DNA of 36,121 nt. Source: Clostridia bacterium (GTDB lineage: Bacteria; Bacillota; Clostridia; Oscillospirales; CAG-272). This document shows positions 32,485 to 36,121 of the stretch, one piece after another (the stretch's first letter is position 1; every line of letters starts with the position of its first letter). The translations under genes and the position numbers were made by a program. The notes beneath the pieces were generated by a model that ran no database searches, had not been told where the DNA came from, and was given only the letters and a program-made list of their open reading frames with translations. The stretch lies in the NCBI GenBank assembly GCA_017560565.1, contig JAFZET010000200.1, forward strand, positions 1 to 36,121, written 5' to 3'.

Positions 32485-33621
32485 TCAGTTGCCGCCGAAC
32501 AGCGGTTTGTAATCGTCATTATCGTTTCCGGCTTCAGCGGCGGGCTTTTCAGCGGGAGCGGTTTCTTCGGCAGGCGTTTCCGGTGCAGATGTCTCCTGTT
32601 CCGCCGCCTGTCTTTCTCCGATCTGTCCGAAAATATCCTCCGCACGGATCCGGGTGTCTTCCGGCGTTTCCGCTTCTTCCGCTCTGTTCCGCTTCTGGGA
32701 TTCGGTCAGGGCAAGGAATACCTTTTCCAGGGTCACTTCCTCATACTGCATGGCAATGATGGGCAGACGCCGTTCCGCAAAGGTGAAGAACACATGATCC
32801 CGGATGTCCTCTTTACCGGGAACCTCCAGACGCAGGTGGGTGCTGTTTTCTCCTGCCTGTACTTCGATTCCGCCAACACCTTCCAGTGTACCGGCGGCTG
32901 CTTTCACCGCATCTTCCGAACCGCGGACGTCCATATCAATGTAGCTCTTGCCTTCGTTGAGCTTGGTCAGGTTTTCGATGGTATCACTGGCCACGATCTT
33001 CCCGGCGGCAATGATGATGACATAGTCACACACGGCACTGATTTCGGTCAGAATATGGCTGGACAGGATCACGGTATGGTCTTTGCCCAGTTCACGGATC
33101 AGATCCCGGATTTCTATAATCTGCAGGGGGTCAAGACCAACGGTGGGCTCGTCCAGAATGATGATCTCCGGATCTCCCAGAATGGCCTGTGCGATCCCCA
33201 CACGCTGCCGGTACCCCTTGGACAGGTTCTTGATCAGCCGGGAGCGCATGGGTGTCAGCGATGTCTTTGCGATCACCCGATCCACACCGTCATCCAGTGC
33301 TTTTCCCTTCAGACCCTTGGCTCTGCCCACAAAATACAGATATTCCTCCGGGGACATATCGGTGTACAGGGGCGGCAGTTCCGGCAGGTATCCGATGCAG
33401 GACTTGGCTTCCACCGGATCTTCGTAAATGTCGTAACCGTTGATGGTCACTTCTCCCTCCGTGGCGGCCAGACATCCCGTAATGATATTCATAGTGGTGG
33501 ATTTCCCCGCACCGTTGGGACCAAGGAACCCGTAGATCCGTCCCTTTTCCACGGTAAAGCTCACATCACGGACAGCTTCAAAGTCCCCGTACCGCTTTAC
33601 CAGATGTTTTACTTCGATCAA
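32485..33621 (-). CDS. ABC transporter ATP-binding protein (GldA-like)
   Basis: About 378 residues, using a TTG start at 33621 preceded by AAGGAGG. The upstream in-frame ATG 33663 lacks a binding site and lies within a few bases of the predicted transcription start. The ATPase core has GPNGAGKST (residues 34-42), signature LSKGYRQR, Walker B IIILDEPTVGLDP and switch-region SSHIL. A DUF4162-like tail domain follows. The last 70 residues are an acidic, Ala/Pro/Glu-rich extension (EETAPAEKPAAEAG) not usual for the family. It is the first gene of the four-gene cluster. Confidence 0.92.
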   Translation of the reverse strand: MIEVKHLVKRYGDFEAVRDVSFTVEKGRIYGFLGPNGAGKSTTMNIITGCLAATEGEVTINGYDIYEDPVEAKSCIGYLPELPPLYTDMSPEEYLYFVGRAKGLKGKALDDGVDRVIAKTSLTPMRSRLIKNLSKGYRQRVGIAQAILGDPEIIILDEPTVGLDPLQIIEIRDLIRELGKDHTVILSSHILTEISAVCDYVIIIAAGKIVASDTIENLTKLNEGKSYIDMDVRGSEDAVKAAAGTLEGVGGIEVQAGENSTHLRLEVPGKEDIRDHVFFTFAERRLPIIAMQYEEVTLEKVFLALTESQKRNRAEEAETPEDTRIRAEDIFGQIGERQAAEQETSAPETPAEETAPAEKPAAEAGNDNDDYKPLFGGN

Positions 33622-33674
33622 GATTATATTTCCTCCTTGCGGCAAAATTTCGCAGAATTGCATGGAATAAAAAT

Positions 33675-33683
33675 ATTATACCA
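33675..33683 (-). promoter_or_regulatory. Extended -10 promoter of the ABC cluster
   Basis: On the minus strand TGG-TATAAT (33683-33675). No good -35 hexamer is seen at 17 bases; the nearest candidate is TTCAAC at 33706-33701. The predicted start near 33668 supports the TTG start of the ATPase gene. Confidence 0.65.
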
Positions 33684-33769
33684 CATCTTGGTGAAGAATT
33701 GTTGAACATTTTTTGGTGGGTGTCTGAATAATATTCAAACAGTAGAGTAAAACGAAGAAAAACGATGGA

Positions 33770-33798
33770 ATAAAGAGAAAAACAAAATTTGGTTTTGT
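33770..33798 (-). terminator. Weak AT-rich terminator after the methyltransferase
   Basis: On the minus strand ACAAAA (33798-33793) pairs with TTTTGT (33787-33782), followed by a T-rich stretch. The stem is short and AT-only. The remaining gap to 33664 holds the ABC-cluster promoter and an 11-base palindrome, GAATAATATTC. Confidence 0.4.
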
Positions 33799-33811
33799 CA
33801 GGGAACTGAAT

Positions 33812-34651
33812 TTACAGCAGATCTTCTGTTTTTTTCCAGATATCCAGGGTGTGATGGCTTGCGCCTGCCAGATCCGGACGTTCGCAGATGGTGTTGTGGT
33901 ATGCCAGATACAGCCGGAAGGTCTCCTCGTCCATGGTGTCAATGTTTTCCTGCATATACTTTGTCCCCATATCTGTGCCGATAAAGTGAAGCCTTTCTGC
34001 CTGCGGGGCAAAATGGGCAAGAAGCCGGTCTGCATCATCCCTGCGGATCAGCTCAAACAGCTCTGCCGGAGTGGAATACAGCCGGAAATCATTGTCTACC
34101 AGTCCCCGCCGCATCAGATCATGGATCCGGTAACTCCCGCTTTCGTCCCGCTGGAAGCAGTACTGGAAGACTGTGGCATCTGCCATACAGTAGGCAATCC
34201 CGATGATCCCGCCGGATCGCGTCAGCCGCAGTGCTTCGGTGAGTGCGGTGATCTTGTCCTGGCTTTCGTACAGGTGGTACATGGGTCCCAGCACCAGAAC
34301 CATGTCGTATGCTCCCTCCGGCAGGAACGACAGATCCAGTGCATTCCCCTGATGGGTGGAAATACGCATCTCCGGTGTGATCTTTTCCCGCAGAAGAGCG
34401 AGATTGTGCGGGATCAGCTCCACTGCGGTCACCTCGTATCCTTCCGATGCCAGCGCAAGGGAATACCGTCCGGTGCCTGCGCCGATCTCCAGAATCCTTG
34501 TCCCCGGTGTCAGATACCGGTGAATGTACCGCATGGTTGTGAGGTATTCCACCTGTCCGTGGCGGGAGAGAAGCCGTCCTTCTTCATCATAGCGGCTGTA
34601 GTAGGCGTTCAGGGCATCGTAGGTTTCGGTTTGCCGTTTTTGGCTGTTCAT
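33812..34651 (-). CDS. Class I SAM-dependent methyltransferase
   Basis: A 279-residue Rossmann-fold methyltransferase. Motif I is ILEIGAGTGRYS (residues 53-64), the acidic end of strand 2 is VTAVEL, and the later motif is YDMVLVLGPMYHLYE. The C-terminal part carries YHNTICERPDLAGASHHTLD, which I recognise as characteristic of a clostridial family of unassigned substrate. GAGGAGG lies 8 bases before ATG 34651. The gene sits directly behind a terminator-like hairpin and a short leader reading frame, so expression is probably controlled by attenuation. Such control is common for antibiotic-resistance and translation-related genes, so an rRNA or drug target is possible but unproven. Confidence 0.9.
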   Translation of the reverse strand: MNSQKRQTETYDALNAYYSRYDEEGRLLSRHGQVEYLTTMRYIHRYLTPGTRILEIGAGTGRYSLALASEGYEVTAVELIPHNLALLREKITPEMRISTHQGNALDLSFLPEGAYDMVLVLGPMYHLYESQDKITALTEALRLTRSGGIIGIAYCMADATVFQYCFQRDESGSYRIHDLMRRGLVDNDFRLYSTPAELFELIRRDDADRLLAHFAPQAERLHFIGTDMGTKYMQENIDTMDEETFRLYLAYHNTICERPDLAGASHHTLDIWKKTEDLL

Positions 34652-34663
34652 ACAGTTTTCCTC

Positions 34664-34726
34664 CTCATAAAAATAAAAAAGGCAGACGGTGTGCGGATGG
34701 AAAATCCGGTTCTCGTCTGCCTTTTG
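34664..34726 (-). terminator. Leader terminator (attenuator) before the methyltransferase
   Basis: On the minus strand AAAAGGCAGACG (34725-34714) pairs exactly with CGTCTGCCTTTT (34688-34677), a 12-bp stem with an inner 5-bp CGGAT/ATCCG hairpin. A T-rich run follows, directly before the methyltransferase ribosome binding site. Its 5' arm can alternatively pair with GTCTGCTTT (34779-34771) in the leader reading frame, giving a 9-bp antiterminator with one G-U pair. Confidence 0.82.
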
Positions 34727-34747
34727 TGGTTTATAGAAATATTCCTG

Positions 34748-34840
34748 TCAGAATACAAAATCTCCACGACAAAGCAGACCTTGGGTATACGCATACCAAG
34801 GCCAACCGAAAGTATAGGCATTCATACAAACCCGTGCCAT
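34748..34840 (-). CDS. Candidate 30-residue regulatory leader peptide
   Basis: ATG 34840 lies 9 bases after AGGAG (34854-34850), and the frame stops at TGA 34750-34748. The peptide is unusually aromatic (3 Tyr, 2 Trp, 3 Phe in 30) with the core AYTFGWPWYAYTQ. It lies between a consensus promoter and the attenuator of the methyltransferase gene. A 9-bp hairpin (34801-34779, CCTTG and GTAT with ATAC and CAAGG, one bulged base) lies inside the coding sequence, next to the antiterminator strand. A ribosome stalled in the aromatic core would decide which structure forms. No protein function beyond regulation is proposed. Confidence 0.6.
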   Translation of the reverse strand: MARVCMNAYTFGWPWYAYTQGLLCRGDFVF

Positions 34841-34874
34841 ACTTACCTGCTCCTGTCCAATGAAAATTTGCATC

Positions 34875-34903
34875 ATTATAGCACAATATATGCGCCATGG
34901 CAA
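34875..34903 (-). promoter_or_regulatory. Promoter of the leader peptide-methyltransferase transcript
   Basis: On the minus strand TTGCCA (34903-34898), a 17-base spacer and TGC-TATAAT (-10 at 34880-34875). Transcription should begin near 34868, about 28 bases before the leader peptide and 217 before the methyltransferase start codon. Confidence 0.85.
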
Positions 34904-34953
34904 TAGAAAAACACATTTTGTGCCGTTGCTTCTTACTTCTGACCTCTTACCTC

Positions 34954-35808
34954 TTACATATCCCACACCAGTGTGCCGCCCGCTTCCTTCACGGGAATAA
35001 AGACCGGCGTTTCCGTCCGTCCGTCGGCGGGATTGTTGGGGGAATGAAGGGAGAGATACATCTGCCCGTCCGTGTCGGTGAAGAACATCCCATGACCGCC
35101 GTCGTATTCACCCGTCATGTTTTTTGAGTACAGCAGCACATCCTCCTGTGTCCACTTTCCGTCCACCTGACCGTCTGCGGAGCGTGCGATGCCCACACAA
35201 TACCCTGCGTCATCCCAGTTGGACCAGATCATCAGAAGCTGTCCGTCCGCTGTGCGGTATAGGAAACAGCCGTCTGTCACCTTGCCTTTCGCCCAGGCAG
35301 GCGCATCCGCCCGGAACAGTTCCACCGGCTCGGAGATAAAGTGCGTCAGATCATCCGACAGCTTTGCCGCATCCATCCGTCCGCATCCGTCTTCCGTGCA
35401 GGTCCATTCATGCACAAATACCATCCACGGCTGTCCGTCCGGGTCAACGTAGAACGTACCGTCAATGCAGTCCCAGTCACGGGGCGTGATGTGTCCGGCG
35501 GTGATCTGGACAAAAGGTCCTTCCGGGGCGGCGGATTCCAGAATGGTGCATCCCCTGTGACCGGTTTCACCGGAGAGATAGGTGGTGAACATATAGAACT
35601 TTCCTTTGTACCGGTGTACTTCCGGTGCCCAGCGGCATCCCTCCACATGAGGCGGATCCACGACCACCTGCCCGAGGCATTCCCAGTTTCCGGCAAGGGA
35701 ACCACTGGTGTTTCTGTAGCAGACCCAGCCGGTGCCGTAAGCGTAGTACACGCCGTTTTCCACAACAATAAACGGGTCACGGAGCTGTTTGATTTTAGAT
35801 ACGATCAT
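34954..35808 (-). CDS. Glycoside hydrolase family 43-like enzyme
   Basis: A 284-residue five-bladed propeller-type hydrolase with no signal peptide. The general-base Asp is Asp11 in LRDPF. WAPEVHRYKGKFYMF is a hallmark blade, and IDGTFYVDPDG supplies the pKa-tuning Asp116. The usual catalytic Glu of an EGP motif is replaced by VTDGCFLY (Asp179), so the acid residue is uncertain. GEYDGGHGMFF follows. Typical substrates are arabinan, arabinoxylan or galactan side chains. It starts at ATG 35808 with GGAGG 10 bases upstream and is a single gene. It could act with the GH127 enzyme on arabinose-containing glycans. Confidence 0.87.
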   Translation of the reverse strand: MIVSKIKQLRDPFIVVENGVYYAYGTGWVCYRNTSGSLAGNWECLGQVVVDPPHVEGCRWAPEVHRYKGKFYMFTTYLSGETGHRGCTILESAAPEGPFVQITAGHITPRDWDCIDGTFYVDPDGQPWMVFVHEWTCTEDGCGRMDAAKLSDDLTHFISEPVELFRADAPAWAKGKVTDGCFLYRTADGQLLMIWSNWDDAGYCVGIARSADGQVDGKWTQEDVLLYSKNMTGEYDGGHGMFFTDTDGQMYLSLHSPNNPADGRTETPVFIPVKEAGGTLVWDM

Positions 35809-35844
35809 ATAGCGAGTACCTCCGAAACAGAGTATTCTGACACC

Positions 35845-35873
35845 AGTATACCAAATCCGTCTTCCGCTGTCAA
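35845..35873 (-). promoter_or_regulatory. Promoter of the GH43 gene, with an overlapping inverted repeat
   Basis: On the minus strand TTGACA (35873-35868), a 17-base spacer and TATACT (35850-35845) preceded by TGG. An imperfect palindrome at 35832-35851 (GTAT-n-CTG-n4-CAG-n-ATAC) covers the -10 and start site, a possible operator. Confidence 0.8.
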
Positions 35874-35901
35874 GAATACCGGCATATTTTCAGACCTGCA
35901 C

Positions 35902-35931
35902 TTGACAAAACTATGATTGTCATGATATAGT
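35902..35931 (+). promoter_or_regulatory. Promoter of the last gene, with an overlapping inverted repeat
   Basis: TTGACA (35902-35907) and TGA-TATAGT (-10 at 35926-35931), with an 18-base spacer. ATGATAT (35922-35928) and ATATCAT (35937-35943) form a perfect 7-8-7 inverted repeat over the -10 and predicted start, a possible operator. Confidence 0.72.
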
Positions 35932-35966
35932 AATCCATATCATTGTGCAGAGGGGGAGAAACATAT

Positions 35967-36121
35967 ATGAACACTTGCAGTGGACATGGTAAGAAGATTT
36001 TTCTCTGTGTTCTGATCCTGATTTTTGCAGTAGGATGCGTCACCGGCGTGATTTTATCCCAGCGGAGTGCAAAGAGCTACACATACATTTATGTGAGGGA
36101 GACCACATCAGGCGAAACAGA
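35967..36121 (+). CDS. N-terminus of a membrane-anchored protein (partial at window edge)
   Basis: ATG 35967 follows AGGGGGAG. The 51 visible residues have a short basic N-terminus (CSGHGKK), one long hydrophobic segment (about 11-31) and then a polar YTYIYVRETTSGE stretch, so the rest is probably outside the cell. FAVGC could be a weak lipobox, but the hydrophobic run continues past it, favouring a signal anchor. The protein continues beyond the window, and its function cannot be judged. Confidence 0.65.
   Translation, partial: MNTCSGHGKKIFLCVLILIFAVGCVTGVILSQRSAKSYTYIYVRETTSGET

Noticed and set aside
34748-34840. Leader peptide as a classical trp-operon attenuator
   Set aside because: There are only two Trp codons and the downstream gene is not in tryptophan metabolism. 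Antibiotic or other ribosome-stalling control fits better.
34905-34950. Terminator or repeat array downstream of GH43 (CACAAAATGTG plus AAGAGGT-like repeats)
   Set aside because: The stem is only 4 bp and the repeats are two or three imperfect units, too weak to call.
1-36121. Prophage, transposon, toxin-antitoxin, restriction or CRISPR systems
   Set aside because: No integrase, transposase, phage structural, nuclease-effector or regularly spaced repeat signatures were seen on either strand.

Overview
The window looks like chromosome of a Gram-positive, gut-type Clostridia (Oscillospirales or a related order). The evidence is mid-range GC, AGGAGG-type ribosome binding sites, near-consensus sigma-A promoters (many with a TGn extended -10), six lipobox (LxxC) lipoproteins, RecD2, ComF, an AzlCD pair, a TTG-started ABC ATPase and plant-polysaccharide hydrolases. 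I see no phage genes, insertion sequences, integrases or CRISPR arrays. It reads as ordinary chromosome with accessory carbohydrate and surface functions.

Layout. 1-2.9 kb: the 3' end of an unknown gene, then a large lipoprotein made of one domain repeated twice. 2.9-4.3 kb (minus): a nitrilase-fold protein fused to a degenerate GDPD-like domain. 4.5-8.9 kb (plus): an AraC regulator, then an amidohydrolase, a DegT-type sugar aminotransferase and a Gfo/Idh/MocA oxidoreductase, probably a small sugar or cyclitol modification operon. 9.0-14.3 kb (minus): a solute-binding-like lipoprotein, tRNA-Arg(ACG), and a GH127 beta-L-arabinofuranosidase in an operon with a second solute-binding-like lipoprotein. 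14.5-16.8 kb: two convergent parvulin isomerases, one membrane-anchored and one without a signal peptide. 17.0-20.8 kb (plus): an AAC(3)-family acetyltransferase, AzlC and AzlD, then a Na/Pi cotransporter with a PhoU-like tail. 20.9-25.4 kb: a serpin lipoprotein divergent from two more solute-binding-like lipoproteins. 25.5-29.0 kb (plus): recD2, comF and a small zinc-ribbon membrane protein. 29.0-33.6 kb (minus): a four-gene ABC export-type cluster (ATPase, permease, GldG-like, DUF4340-like). 33.8-34.9 kb (minus): a methyltransferase behind an apparent leader-peptide attenuator. 35.0-35.8 kb (minus): a GH43 enzyme. The window ends inside a plus-strand membrane-anchored protein.

How it fits together. 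GH127, GH43 and the solute-binding-like lipoproteins point to use of arabinose-containing plant glycans. However, no sugar ABC permease or ATPase lies beside any of the four lipoproteins, so they must work with transporters encoded elsewhere or serve as surface binding proteins. The serpin, parvulins and lipoproteins all act at the cell surface. Each of the five convergent gene pairs is separated by one symmetrical hairpin that can terminate transcription in both directions, and several divergent regions carry inverted repeats over promoter elements.

The most interesting signal is upstream of the methyltransferase (34664-34903, minus strand). A strong promoter drives a 30-codon aromatic-rich leader peptide with its own ribosome binding site. 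A 12-bp terminator follows, and part of the leader reading frame can pair with the terminator's 5' arm. This has the form of ribosome-mediated transcription attenuation and may sense a translation inhibitor or a metabolite.
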